From assembly GCA_016722465.1 (NCBI GenBank), contig JADKJC010000001.1, positions 62,001-126,000 on the forward strand: 64,000 bases of DNA, read 5' to 3'. The stretch is from Chitinophagaceae bacterium. Its GTDB lineage: Bacteria; Bacteroidota; Bacteroidia; Chitinophagales; Chitinophagaceae. Both the position numbers and the translations under genes were made by a program. The number at the start of each line of letters is the position of its first letter. Positions within the stretch are counted from its first letter, which is position 1. Under the pieces are notes generated by a model that had not been told where the DNA came from, searched no databases, and was given only the letters and a program-made list of their open reading frames with translations. Positions 9,967 through 19,108 of the stretch are shown here, piece after piece.

Positions 9967-12315
9967 ATGTCAAAAGAACTAAGAAAACAACAGGCATTGG
10001 AATACCACTCCAAAGGAAGACCTGGTAAAATTGAAGTGATCCCCACCAAGGAAGCAAAAACGCAACGTGATCTTTCATTGGCCTATTCTCCTGGTGTGGC
10101 AGAACCCTGCCTTGAGATTGCAGCCAATGTAGAAGATGTTTATAAATACACTGCCAAAGGAAATTTGGTTGGCGTGATCAGCAACGGCACTGCCGTGTTA
10201 GGCCTGGGCAATATTGGTCCTGAGGCAGGCAAACCCGTGATGGAAGGAAAGGGAGTGCTGTTCAAAATATTTGCAGACATTGATGTGTTTGACATTGAGA
10301 TCAATGAAACAGACCCGGAAAAATTTGTGCAGATCGTAAAAGCACTGGAGCCAACTTTTGGTGGCATCAACCTGGAAGATATCAAAGCACCCGAATGTTT
10401 TTATATTGAACAACGGTTAAAAGAGTTATTGAAGATACCGGTGATGCATGATGACCAGCATGGCACGGCAATCATTTCCGCAGCGGCATTGCTGAATGCA
10501 CTGGAAGTTCAGAAAAAGAAAATTGATAAAGTACGCATCGTAGTAAATGGGGCTGGCGCTGCAGCCATGGCCTGTATGAAACTGTACGAATCATTAGGTG
10601 CCAAACACAGCAACTACATGGTATTTGACAGGAAGGGCATTATTTACAAAGGAAGGCCGGATGTGGACGAGCAGAAAAAAGCCTTTTGTGCTGACGAAAA
10701 ATATAAAGACTATACCCTTGCCGATGCATTCAAAGATGCAGATGTGTTTGTAGGGTTAAGCGCCGGCAACGTGGTAACACCGGAAATGGTGAAAAGCATG
10801 GCTAAGAACCCAATCGTGTTTGCCATGGCCAACCCTGACCCGGAAATCAGTTATGAAGCTGCCACCGCTGCCCGCAAAGATGTGATCATGGCAACAGGCC
10901 GAAGTGATTATCCCAACCAGGTGAACAACGTTTTGGGCTTCCCTTATATTTTTCGTGGGGCGCTTGATGTAAGAGCCACCACCATCAATGAAGCAATGAA
11001 GCTGGCGGCTGTAAAAGCACTGGCTGCACTCACCCGTGAGCCGGTGCCCGATATTGTAAACCTTGCCTACAATGAAAAGACGATCACCTTCGGCTCAGAC
11101 TATATCATTCCTAAGCCATTGGACCCAAGGCTGCTGGCAACGGTAGCTCCGGCAGTTGCAAGGGCTGCCATGGAAAGTGGCGTTGCAAAATATCCTATAC
11201 AGGATTGGGAAGCGTATGAGCTGTCATTGAACAAGCGCCTTGGCTTAGACAACCAGTTGAGCAGGGTGATTGGCAACATGGCAAGGAAAGATCCGAAGAG
11301 GGTTGTATTTGCTGATGCAGAGAATGCCAAAATATTAAAGGTAGCGCAAATGGTGCAGGAGGAAGGTGTGGGTTACCCCATACTGTTAGGCGAAACAAAA
11401 AAAATACAAAAGATTGCTGCCGACAATGGTATTGATATAGACGATATGCCAATCATCAACCCCAAAGATGATGAACAGGAAGATATGAGGATGAAATTTG
11501 GTGAACTGTTTTATGAAAGAAGACAGCGCCGTGGTGTAAACAAGCATGAGAGTTACAAGATCATGAAGGACCGTAATTATTTCGGCTGTATGCTGGTGGA
11601 AACCGGCGAAGCAGACTGTATGATCAGCGGGCTTACCAAAAAATATGCTGACACCATCAGGCCGGCCATTGAAACTATCGGTACAGAAGAAGGGGTAAAC
11701 AAAATTGCAGGCATGTACATCATGTTCACCAAGCTTGGGCCTTTGTTCCTGGCAGATACCACCATCAACTTTAACCCTACTGCAGAAGAACTGGCCGAAA
11801 TAACATTACTGGTTGCAAAAGAAGTAAAGCACTTTAACATTACACCCCGTATTGCCATGCTCAGCTACAGCAACTTTGGCAGCAGCGATGGCGAAGAAGC
11901 AAAACTGGTACGCAGGGCAAGGGAAATTGTAAAAAGAAAAGAACCATCCCTGGTTTGTGATGGTGAAGTGCAGGGCATCCTTGCTTTCAACAAAGAAATT
12001 TTAAAAGACAATTATCCATTTACTGAATTGCTGGATGGCGAAGTAAATACATTGATCTTCCCCAATCTTGCAGCAGGTAATATTGCCTACAATTTATTGC
12101 AGGAAGTGAATGGTTCTGATTCAATCGGCCCCATCTTACTTGGTTTGAAAAAACCGGTGCATGTACTGCAGTTGGGCAGTTCCATCCGTTCAATATTTAA
12201 TATGGTATTGGTATCAGTAGTAGATGCCCAGATGAAATGCAATTTGGATACACAGGCCGCAGTGAAGAAAAGTAAATGGTGGGGTAAGTTCGGGAAAACA
12301 GCCCATGACCTGTAA
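9967..12315 (+). CDS. maeB: NADP-dependent malic enzyme with C-terminal phosphotransacetylase-like domain
   Basis: 782 residues, the usual length of the MaeB type. It decarboxylates malate to pyruvate with reduction of NADP. Malic N-terminal domain: YSPGVAEPC near residue 41, [17 protein letters not shown] near 78-95 (contains the catalytic lysine), MHDDQHGTA near 161 (metal and substrate contacts). Nucleotide-binding fold: [11 protein letters not shown] near 192. From about residue 430 to the end the sequence is a phosphate acetyl/butyryltransferase-like domain ([38 protein letters not shown]), which in MaeB proteins is regulatory rather than catalytic. The last base of its stop codon is the first base of the next gene's ATG, so translation is probably coupled. 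Confidence 0.95.
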   Translation: MSKELRKQQALEYHSKGRPGKIEVIPTKEAKTQRDLSLAYSPGVAEPCLEIAANVEDVYKYTAKGNLVGVISNGTAVLGLGNIGPEAGKPVMEGKGVLFKIFADIDVFDIEINETDPEKFVQIVKALEPTFGGINLEDIKAPECFYIEQRLKELLKIPVMHDDQHGTAIISAAALLNALEVQKKKIDKVRIVVNGAGAAAMACMKLYESLGAKHSNYMVFDRKGIIYKGRPDVDEQKKAFCADEKYKDYTLADAFKDADVFVGLSAGNVVTPEMVKSMAKNPIVFAMANPDPEISYEAATAARKDVIMATGRSDYPNQVNNVLGFPYIFRGALDVRATTINEAMKLAAVKALAALTREPVPDIVNLAYNEKTITFGSDYIIPKPLDPRLLATVAPAVARAAMESGVAKYPIQDWEAYELSLNKRLGLDNQLSRVIGNMARKDPKRVVFADAENAKILKVAQMVQEEGVGYPILLGETKKIQKIAADNGIDIDDMPIINPKDDEQEDMRMKFGELFYERRQRRGVNKHESYKIMKDRNYFGCMLVETGEADCMISGLTKKYADTIRPAIETIGTEEGVNKIAGMYIMFTKLGPLFLADTTINFNPTAEELAEITLLVAKEVKHFNITPRIAMLSYSNFGSSDGEEAKLVRRAREIVKRKEPSLVCDGEVQGILAFNKEILKDNYPFTELLDGEVNTLIFPNLAAGNIAYNLLQEVNGSDSIGPILLGLKKPVHVLQLGSSIRSIFNMVLVSVVDAQMKCNLDTQAAVKKSKWWGKFGKTAHDL

Positions 12316-13370
12316 TGCAGCAACTGCCCAACGACCATATCAGCAAAAAGAAACCATCCTTTGCCGTAACGAAGTCTTTTAAAAAATATTTAAAGCGTTA
12401 CGGCAGGGAAATATCATTGCCCGTTTCTTATGATACTCTCAAGCATTTTGATTTCAGCATACCGGTAAAAGATGCTGATGGGAAAGATACTTATTGGGAG
12501 ACTGTTTTCTTTAACCCTACATTGACACATGAAATACATTCGGCATTGAAACGGGTGTACTCATTGTTAAAAGCAAGCGGCGATACCCAGGCAGAAGAAC
12601 ACCTGCACATTGAAAGAATCGACTACTGCCTCTTTGGCAACTCCAAACCGTTTCGGATTAAGATCGTAAACAACTACAACGAAGTGTATGATTATTTTTA
12701 CATTAAAGTTGCAGATGCTTCCAGGATATTCGGCATGGAACTGGAGCACATGCTCTCTCCCTACTGGATACATTTTTTGATAGACAACAATACATTGGCA
12801 GAGGAACACATTGCCGGTGTACCGGGAGATATGTTTGTGAGGGAACACATTAACCGGCCCGAATACAACCTTAAAAAAGTAGCCAAGGAATTTGTAAAAT
12901 TCAACGAGCGCTGTTTTACACGTTTGCTGGGTGATATGCGGAGTTATAATTTTGTATTTGATATTGTACAGGACTTTGATAATATCCAGTTCCGCATCCG
13001 TGCTATCGACTTTGACCAGCAGAGTTACGAAGGCAGCAAACATATTTACCTGCCGCAATTCTTTAAAGAGAACCTGGTGTTTGTGCAGATGGTGCAGGAG
13101 TACCTAAATGCAGAAGTGATCAGGCAATACCAGCAGGAAGAACGTTCGCAGATCATTACGAGGATAAAAGCACAGCGCCAACGACTAAGAGATCTAAGAG
13201 TGGCTGCAGCAGATGACCCGCTATCAACGGAGGCCAAAATAAAACAGTTGTCAGAAGAACTGGGCATACATCACAACAACCCGAAGGATTTTGCCAAATG
13301 CAAAACCATGCCACAGATTATGTACCAGCATTTGAAAGAATTGCTGATGAGTAACCAGAAAAAAATGTAG
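12315..13370 (+). CDS. Conserved hypothetical protein, possible kinase-like fold
   Basis: 351 residues with no family I can name firmly. Two short motifs resemble the catalytic and metal-binding loops of aminoglycoside phosphotransferase or HipA-type kinases: LLGDMRSYNFVF near residue 204 (compare GDxxxxNxxx) and AIDFDQQ near residue 230 (compare DFD). The C-terminal third is charged and helical (QEERSQIITRIKAQRQRLRD). There is no obvious glycine-rich loop, so the kinase idea is inference only. The start overlaps the malic enzyme stop by one base (TAATG), which argues for cotranscription and perhaps for a link to malate or pyruvate metabolism. The long basic N-terminus (SKKKPSFAVTKSFKKYLKR) has no hydrophobic segment, so the protein is likely cytoplasmic. 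Confidence 0.75.
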   Translation: MQQLPNDHISKKKPSFAVTKSFKKYLKRYGREISLPVSYDTLKHFDFSIPVKDADGKDTYWETVFFNPTLTHEIHSALKRVYSLLKASGDTQAEEHLHIERIDYCLFGNSKPFRIKIVNNYNEVYDYFYIKVADASRIFGMELEHMLSPYWIHFLIDNNTLAEEHIAGVPGDMFVREHINRPEYNLKKVAKEFVKFNERCFTRLLGDMRSYNFVFDIVQDFDNIQFRIRAIDFDQQSYEGSKHIYLPQFFKENLVFVQMVQEYLNAEVIRQYQQEERSQIITRIKAQRQRLRDLRVAAADDPLSTEAKIKQLSEELGIHHNNPKDFAKCKTMPQIMYQHLKELLMSNQKKM

Positions 13371-13375
13371 TAGCG

Positions 13376-13397
13376 CTCAAAAGGTAATTGAGTTTTT
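13376..13397 (+). terminator. Weak candidate intrinsic terminator
   Basis: CTCAA, seven-base loop, TTGAG, then TTTTT, six bases after the stop of the kinase-like gene. The stem is only five base pairs, so this is a tentative call. Confidence 0.35.
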
Positions 13398-13769
13398 CTA
13401 ACCGCAAATAGTACCGGGTGAAGTAAATGTATCCCTTAGCATTTTCTGTACGATCTCAAAATTTATTTTGCCTGGTTTTGTAAAACGGATACAACCCTTG
13501 CCTGTGCTTACACCTTTGCCCTTGAGTAGCTCTTTGTATTTGTCCATCACCTCTTTTTTCAAAATATACAATGCAATAAAATTCTTTTGACTTGCAAACC
13601 CTGCCTCAGCAATATTGTTTTTTTCATAGCAGGGCATTCCGTAAGTCATTGCCTCCTTATATCCTCTTAATTCTTCAAGGCATAGTGCCCTTAGTTGAGT
13701 GAGGGCGCTTAGCCTGTCAGCAGGTACTTCGGTCAGGTAAATATCTACACTGGTTGCTTTACTTTGCAT
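13398..13769 (-). CDS. DUF1801 domain protein (YdhG-like)
   Basis: 123 residues. Typical DUF1801 pattern: an N-terminal helix pair with YLTEVPADRLSALTQLRALCLEE, then KEAMTYGMPCYEKN near residue 38, FIALYILKKEVMDKYKELL, and GKGCIRFTKPGKI near residue 92. The fold is related to frataxin-like proteins and the family is sometimes called iron chaperone, but no biochemical role is established. It is cytoplasmic with no signal peptide. The gene is monocistronic here, converging with the kinase-like gene; a decayed gene remnant lies just upstream. Confidence 0.8.
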   Translation of the reverse strand: MQSKATSVDIYLTEVPADRLSALTQLRALCLEELRGYKEAMTYGMPCYEKNNIAEAGFASQKNFIALYILKKEVMDKYKELLKGKGVSTGKGCIRFTKPGKINFEIVQKMLRDTFTSPGTICG

Positions 13770-13775
13770 GAATCA

Positions 13776-14039
13776 TTATTTTAAGTTAGCCGCAGCCTGA
13801 TAAAAATACAGTGCTTCAATAACGTCAACCCTTTTGTTGTCGTATACAATCCCAAGGTTCATTCCTGTTCTATAGATAATCCAAGTTTGTGCCGCTTTGT
13901 ATTTTTTTCCATGCAGTTACCATCAAAGGTCTTGTGCAAATTGTTCAACGATTTTATGACTAAAATTCCAGTCTGAATAATTTGAGTTACCAGTTGCATT
14001 TATGGAATGAATAAAATTACAGGCGGCACTTATATTGCC
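13776..14039 (-). pseudogene. Decayed remnant of an unidentified gene
   Basis: One minus-strand frame reads as plausible protein in two blocks: first GNISAACNFIHSINATG through HKIVEQFAQDL (14039-13926), then LHGKKYKAAQTWIIYRTG through YFYQAAANLK (13916-13779), ending at TAA 13778-13776. The blocks are in the same frame and separated only by the codons TGA TGG TAA, which single substitutions would turn into sense codons. Upstream of 14039 the frame hits stops at once, so the 5' part is lost. I do not recognise the family. Alternative: chance open stretches. Confidence 0.4.
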
Positions 14040-14238
14040 TCACTATAAAAATAAACAATTACTAAAATTCGCCCAACTAAAAAGAATTACTGATACAAAG
14101 GACAATTCTGACCTGCTTTACATTGATATGCTGCAGAAGTGAGCCCCGCCGGGGAGAGGACGATATTCAATAAAACTACTAAAGCCGCTATCAAAAAACC
14201 TTACATAACATCCTTCCATTCCTAAACCCTTTTTTCAA
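14040..14238. other. Spacer without recognisable gene
   Basis: About 200 bases between the remnant and the mlaE promoter. It holds one short GC-rich inverted sequence (CCCCGCCGGGG near 14145) in an otherwise AT-rich stretch. No ORF or RNA gene seen. Confidence 0.5.
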
Positions 14239-14246
14239 TACATTTG
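14239..14246 (+). promoter_or_regulatory. Candidate -7 promoter element of mlaE
   Basis: TACATTTG is an exact TAnnTTTG match, but it ends only four bases before the ATG at 14251, and no clear TTG lies 19-21 bases upstream. If used, the mRNA would be leaderless or nearly so. Confidence 0.4.
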
Positions 14247-14250
14247 TCTT

Positions 14251-14997
14251 ATGACATTTTTCACCGACTTTGGCCGCTACCTGCTGATGCTGAAAGGAAT
14301 GTTTTCCAAACCGGAAAACCACAAGATGTACTGGAAGGAATTCATGCACCAGTGCAGCGATATTGGCATCGGTTCACTGGGGATTGTGACAATCATTTCC
14401 TTTTTTATTGGCGCCGTAAGTGCAGTACAAACCGCTTACCAGTTGGTAAGCCCCATTATTCCCAAAGAAACCATTGCACAAATTGTAAGGGACACGGTGA
14501 TACTGGAATTTGCACCCACCCTGGTTTGTATTGTACTGGCCGGCGTTATCGGCAGTAAAATCGCCAGTGAACTGGGTAACATGAGGGTAAGCGAACAGAT
14601 AGACGCTCTCGAAATTATGGGCATCAATACCAGGGCATACCTTGTAATGCCAAAAATTGCAGCCTCCTTAGTCACCATTCCTATGCTGGTGGTTGTTTCC
14701 ATGGTGCTGGGTATTTTGGGAGGCAGAATTGCAGGTGTGGCATCCGGCATTCTTTCACCAGAACAGTTCAACAAGGGATTGCTGAGTAATTTTGTTCCAT
14801 ACAATGTAACATTTGCGTTAATAAAATCATACACGTTTGCATTTATCATCAGCAGCATACCGGCTTATTTTGGTTACTATGTAAAAGGAGGTGCGCTGGA
14901 GATTGGCCGCAGCAGTACAAAAAGCGTGGTGGTAAGCTGTATCATGCTGTTGCTGGCAGACTATGTATTAACACAGGTATTATTGAACCCTGCTTAA
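14251..14997 (+). CDS. mlaE: MlaE-type ABC transporter permease
   Basis: 248 residues, the usual MlaE length. It is the inner-membrane permease of the Mla phospholipid transport system, which maintains outer-membrane lipid asymmetry. Visible: an N-terminal amphipathic region (FGRYLLMLKGMFSKPENHKMYWKEF), then five hydrophobic segments, with the diagnostic central block FAPTLVCIVLAGVIGSKIASELGNMRVSEQIDALEIMGI around residues 90-127 that contacts the ATPase. The start at 14251 (MTFFTDFGRYLL) matches homologues. Followed by the ATPase gene mlaF after about 140 bases; no MlaD substrate-binding gene is adjacent. Confidence 0.9.
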   Translation: MTFFTDFGRYLLMLKGMFSKPENHKMYWKEFMHQCSDIGIGSLGIVTIISFFIGAVSAVQTAYQLVSPIIPKETIAQIVRDTVILEFAPTLVCIVLAGVIGSKIASELGNMRVSEQIDALEIMGINTRAYLVMPKIAASLVTIPMLVVVSMVLGILGGRIAGVASGILSPEQFNKGLLSNFVPYNVTFALIKSYTFAFIISSIPAYFGYYVKGGALEIGRSSTKSVVVSCIMLLLADYVLTQVLLNPA

Positions 14998-15139
14998 TTT
15001 TTTTGTAACCAGCTTAGTTACTGGTATTGAACATCGTTGTGAACTTTGTTCTGTTATTATTATTTTTTTTAGTAAAAAGAAAAAATAATTTCACTTGTAC
15101 TTTCACAACTATATTCAGCAAAACACTTATACCAACAAC

Positions 15140-15949
15140 ATGATCGAATTCAAAAATATTTTCAAACAGTTTGACGAAAAGATAGTGCTGAATGATGTAA
15201 GCCACCGGATGGAGACCGGCATGTGCAACCTTATCATTGGAACCAGCGGCAGCGGCAAAACGGTATTGCAAAAATGCCTGGTAGGATTAATAGAACCTGA
15301 TAAAGGCGAGATCGATTATGATGGGAATAGTTTTACCGACATGAGCGAAGAAGAACGGAAGCTGCTCCGCCAACAGATTGGCATGCTGTTCCAGGGCTCT
15401 GCTCTTTTTGACAGTATGACGGTGGAACAGAATGTGATGTTTCCGCTGGATATGTTTTCAAAACTGAATGGCACCGAAAAACTGAAACGGGTGAACGAAG
15501 TACTGGAAAGAGTGAACCTGGTGGATGCCAACAAAAAATTTCCCGCCGAAATAAGCGGAGGCATGAAAAAAAGAGTGGGCATTGCCAGGGCCATCGTCCT
15601 CAATCCAAAGTACCTTTTTTGTGATGAACCCAACTCGGGGCTTGATCCGCAGACCAGCATGGTGATCGACAAACTGATCTATGACATCACCAAAGAATTC
15701 AACATGACCACAGTAATCAATACCCACGATATGAACAGTGTAATGGAAATCGGTGAAAACATCCTGTACATGTACATGGGCCAGCATGAATGGAGCGGCA
15801 ACAAGCAGGAAATTATCTTCTCTAAAAATGAACGCCTTAACAGTTTCATTTTTGCATCTGAGTTCTTAAAAGATGCCAAAGACATGCGTATGCTGGAAGC
15901 AAAAGGAAAAATGGACAACGACAGGAATATGGATGAACTGCTTAAATAA
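15140..15949 (+). CDS. mlaF: MlaF-type ABC transporter ATP-binding protein
   Basis: 269 residues from ATG 15140 (MIEFKNIFKQF); a longer frame from a TTG at 15095 adds unrelated residues. It energises MlaE in phospholipid transport. Visible: Walker A GTSGSGKT at residues 34-41, Q-loop LLRQQIGMLFQGSALFDS near 76-93, signature ISGGMKKR near 139 (the Mla variant of LSGGQ), Walker B YLFCDEPNSGLDP, and the switch histidine in INTHDM. Sits directly after mlaE on the same strand. Confidence 0.92.
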   Translation: MIEFKNIFKQFDEKIVLNDVSHRMETGMCNLIIGTSGSGKTVLQKCLVGLIEPDKGEIDYDGNSFTDMSEEERKLLRQQIGMLFQGSALFDSMTVEQNVMFPLDMFSKLNGTEKLKRVNEVLERVNLVDANKKFPAEISGGMKKRVGIARAIVLNPKYLFCDEPNSGLDPQTSMVIDKLIYDITKEFNMTTVINTHDMNSVMEIGENILYMYMGQHEWSGNKQEIIFSKNERLNSFIFASEFLKDAKDMRMLEAKGKMDNDRNMDELLK

Positions 15950-16083
15950 GCCGGAGCCTTTTAATTTCTTCCTTTCTCCCAATAAAAAAATAGTAAGTTG
16001 TACAAATGATGCCTGGCGAATATTTTACCCTACCGGACTTTAGTTCTATCTTATCAAAATTAAATATATAGAAACGTCTGTTT

Positions 16084-16479
16084 TTACAGCCTGTCTTTTA
16101 CAAAACTGATGGCTGTTTTTCCATGCGGTACCGGTTTGCCATCTTTATCAAGGTTTACAAAAACAATCTTATCTATGGTAAGGATCATTTCCCGGTTCAG
16201 TTTATTTCTTACTTCACAGCGCATGGTAAGCGATGTGGTGCCAAAATGAATGGCCAGGATGCCAATCTCAATGATATCGCCTTGCCTGGGTGCCGAAATA
16301 AAATTAATCTCCGAAATATATTTTGTTACCACATGGTAGTTCTCCAGTTGTACTACTGCATACAAGGCCGATTCTTCATCTATCCACTGCAATAACCTGC
16401 CACCAAACAGGCTTTGATTGGGATTAAGGTCTTCTGGTTTTACCCATTTACGGGTATGGAAATTCATTCCTGGTTCCAT
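16084..16479 (-). CDS. Acyl-CoA thioesterase, hotdog fold (YciA-like)
   Basis: 131 residues. Hydrolyses acyl-CoA thioesters. Hallmarks: PEDLNPNQSLFGGRLLQWIDEESA near residues 16-36, where the NPNQSLFGG/DE pattern holds the active-site residues, then VTKYISEINFISAPRQGD and TSLTMRCEVRN. It is a single hotdog domain, cytoplasmic, length typical. Monocistronic; the upstream 500 bases hold no gene. Confidence 0.88.
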   Translation of the reverse strand: MEPGMNFHTRKWVKPEDLNPNQSLFGGRLLQWIDEESALYAVVQLENYHVVTKYISEINFISAPRQGDIIEIGILAIHFGTTSLTMRCEVRNKLNREMILTIDKIVFVNLDKDGKPVPHGKTAISFVKDRL

Positions 16480-16999
16480 GATTTGTTATTTATTGTGGAT
16501 AAGTATATTTATGATAAAAAATATTTTAAGTTGTAAACAAAAAAAAAAACAAACTGGCAACCATCCTTCTTAAAGTGCCTTTTAAAATTTAAACGGATTG
16601 ATTTTTAAAGCTATATATATTACAGTATCAAAAAAATAAAAAAATCATCGTACAATCACCAGGTAGTTTAACGGGAGCTGAATAGTAAATTACGCAACCT
16701 AGATATGCACAGCCGTAATAGAACTTCGTTTTTTTCGTTTAGTTTAGTTGAAAGGGCTGGAGATCCCCAAAGAACTTACGTATCAGCGAAACGATTACAG
16801 CAGTGAAGTTCCCTAAATTTTTCAACACTTTTGTAAGAGTAAAACCAGGGCCGGTAAGGGAAATTGCGGAAAGCGGTATTTTTACGATAAGCCAATGGGG
16901 TAACAGGTTTCCTAAATATCAATAAAAACTTAAGAAAAGCAGCATATAAAACTGATAGAATATATTGTGTTGCCGACTTTATAAAATCCTGATAAATCT
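16480..16999. other. AT-rich intergenic region between divergent genes
   Basis: About 520 bases separating the thioesterase and the large secreted-protein gene at 17000. It contains homopolymer runs near 16540 and must carry the promoters of both genes, but I found no convincing TTG/TAnnTTTG pair, no palindrome and no RNA gene. Confidence 0.5.
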
Positions 17000-19084
17000 A
17001 TGAAACAATTGAAACAACTCTGCTTAATACTGCTCGTTTTTGCCGGGCCGGTGGGTGCAGCACCAATAGTTTCAGGTAATTCCGGCAACTGGAACAACCC
17101 TGCAACATGGGTTGGTGCGGTGGTACCTGTTGCAGGCGACCAGGTAACTATTGCCAACGGGCATTCAGTAACCATCACATCCAATGCAGCATGTGCAGCT
17201 ATTACAATTGGCAACGGGCTGCTTGATCAAAATACAGTAATATCCATCAGCGCAGGTATTACCCTGACAGTTACAGGCAATATCACTATCATGGCCCCTT
17301 TATCTGGCATCATTGATAACCTGCTGGACATCAATGATGGCACAGCACGTTGCTCATCTCTCATCACCAATAATTCAACCGGCAACAGCCAACGATGCAT
17401 CGTAAGTATCAATACAGGTACACTCAGCTGTTCATCCAGCTTTTTAATAGGCAGCAACATCACCAGGAACAAACTCATTTTTACAGCTAATGGCTTGTTA
17501 CAACTGGCAGGCAACAGCAATATGCTGGCAGATGCCCAGTTTACTGCAGCTACAAGTACTATAGAATATAACAGAAGTAGTGGCCAGGTTATCCTGCCAT
17601 TGAGTTATTATACACTCAGGTGTTCGGGCAACGGCAATAAAACACTATCAGCCAATACTACCCTCTTCGGCGATCTGCAGATAGCAGGTACTGCACAACT
17701 CGATGCAACTGCAGCCAATAATTACAGCATTCATATAGCTGGTAGCTGGAACGTAACCAGTACCAGCACCGATCCGTTTATTGAAAGAAAAAGTACTGTT
17801 ACATTTAACGGAACCAATGGCCTGCAGGTACTTTCAACTACTTTAACCCAGGAACCTTTTTATACTCTTATTATCAATAATACAGCTGGCAATGCCGTAG
17901 CAGGCATCCAGTTCAATAAGAACTGTTATGTATCCGAGGCCTACAATCACCTCAATGGAAAACTCAACCTGAATGGGAACAAGCTAACGGTAGTATCCTC
18001 AAATATTGCCGGTGGATTTGTAACCTGTGCCTTATCTGGCGGAAGCATTGTTTCTTCCCTTGCAGGTGCTCAAATTTATTTTGGGGATAATTACGACTCT
18101 GCTTATGTAAATATCACAGGTACCAATATCGGCAACAGTAGTTTTCCGGTTTCATTAACCATCAATACAGGTCGTATTAATATTGAAAATCTTACGCTTT
18201 ATGGAGCAGGTAATTTTACCAAAACACTTTTATATGATGATGTTTCAGCAAAAGGTGGCAATAAATACCATGGGGCTGTAACCTTTAACGCAGGAGCAAC
18301 ATCGGGCAACTGGTACACAGGTGCAGGCAATGGTGCTTTAGCTGATTCATTTTTTGCAAAAGCAGATTTTTTCAATTACATCAATACCGCAGGAAAAAAA
18401 TTTATTGTTGGCGCCAACTCTGCCGGAAATTATTACGCTGATTCAGTAAGTATCACCAACCGGCATGCCGGCAGCTTTTACATCGGCAACAGCAGCGGTG
18501 CTGCCAACGGCACATTAAGCTCACACTATTTTAATAAGATCGTTGATGTAACGGTGGCTGGCTCGGGAGATATTGTTTTTGCTGAAGGGCAAAGCCTGCT
18601 TCCTTCTTCAGTAACATTTAATAAGGCACTGCGCCTAAGTTCAACTGCTGTGTCCACAGGTAGTGTTTATGTTGGCAAAAATGCATCCGGTTCATCCATT
18701 ACATTAACCGGTACTGCACAGTTCGTAACAGGATATATATATGGTGCTACCACTGTTTATTTTTATAATGTAACTCAAAACGGCGCCTTAGCCCAAACTT
18801 TTATCAATGCAGCTACTGCCAACAGTAAAATTATTATTGGCCACATGAGCGGGCCATGTACCTGGAACGGGCCGGTAACATTTTATGCTACTGTTTTAGA
18901 TCTTGCTTATAGCAACTTTAATGGCAGCACCAATACTTTTACATTGAAAAGCGCTGCAGTAAGTGAATCCTGCACAGGTGGAAATACCTTTGCTGCCGGC
19001 ACTTTAAATTTCTTTAACAATAACGGTACTGCAGACTGGTACCTGGCTTCTTCTACTGCAGATGATTACAATGGTGATATATAG
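17000..19084 (+). CDS. Secreted beta-repeat protein, N-terminal part of a gene split by an in-frame TAG
   Basis: 694 residues up to TAG at 19082-19084. Signal peptide MKQLKQLCLILLVFAGPVGA, then a W-type beta module (GNSGNWNNPATWVGAVVP, GDQVTIANGHSVTI) seen again in three other large proteins of this window, followed by a long beta-rich, Asn/Thr/Gly/Ser-rich stretch like other Bacteroidota cell-surface proteins. The frame continues without shift after the TAG into the next ORF, and the junction (ADDYNGDI, stop, YRVNSTGALYPA) reads as continuous protein, so one codon has probably mutated to a stop. The full product would be about 1806 residues. As it stands this part would be exported but lack a T9SS sorting domain. 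Confidence 0.8.
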   Translation: MKQLKQLCLILLVFAGPVGAAPIVSGNSGNWNNPATWVGAVVPVAGDQVTIANGHSVTITSNAACAAITIGNGLLDQNTVISISAGITLTVTGNITIMAPLSGIIDNLLDINDGTARCSSLITNNSTGNSQRCIVSINTGTLSCSSSFLIGSNITRNKLIFTANGLLQLAGNSNMLADAQFTAATSTIEYNRSSGQVILPLSYYTLRCSGNGNKTLSANTTLFGDLQIAGTAQLDATAANNYSIHIAGSWNVTSTSTDPFIERKSTVTFNGTNGLQVLSTTLTQEPFYTLIINNTAGNAVAGIQFNKNCYVSEAYNHLNGKLNLNGNKLTVVSSNIAGGFVTCALSGGSIVSSLAGAQIYFGDNYDSAYVNITGTNIGNSSFPVSLTINTGRINIENLTLYGAGNFTKTLLYDDVSAKGGNKYHGAVTFNAGATSGNWYTGAGNGALADSFFAKADFFNYINTAGKKFIVGANSAGNYYADSVSITNRHAGSFYIGNSSGAANGTLSSHYFNKIVDVTVAGSGDIVFAEGQSLLPSSVTFNKALRLSSTAVSTGSVYVGKNASGSSITLTGTAQFVTGYIYGATTVYFYNVTQNGALAQTFINAATANSKIIIGHMSGPCTWNGPVTFYATVLDLAYSNFNGSTNTFTLKSAAVSESCTGGNTFAAGTLNFFNNNGTADWYLASSTADDYNGDI

Positions 19085-19108
19085 TACAGGGTAAACTCAA
19101 CCGGTGCA

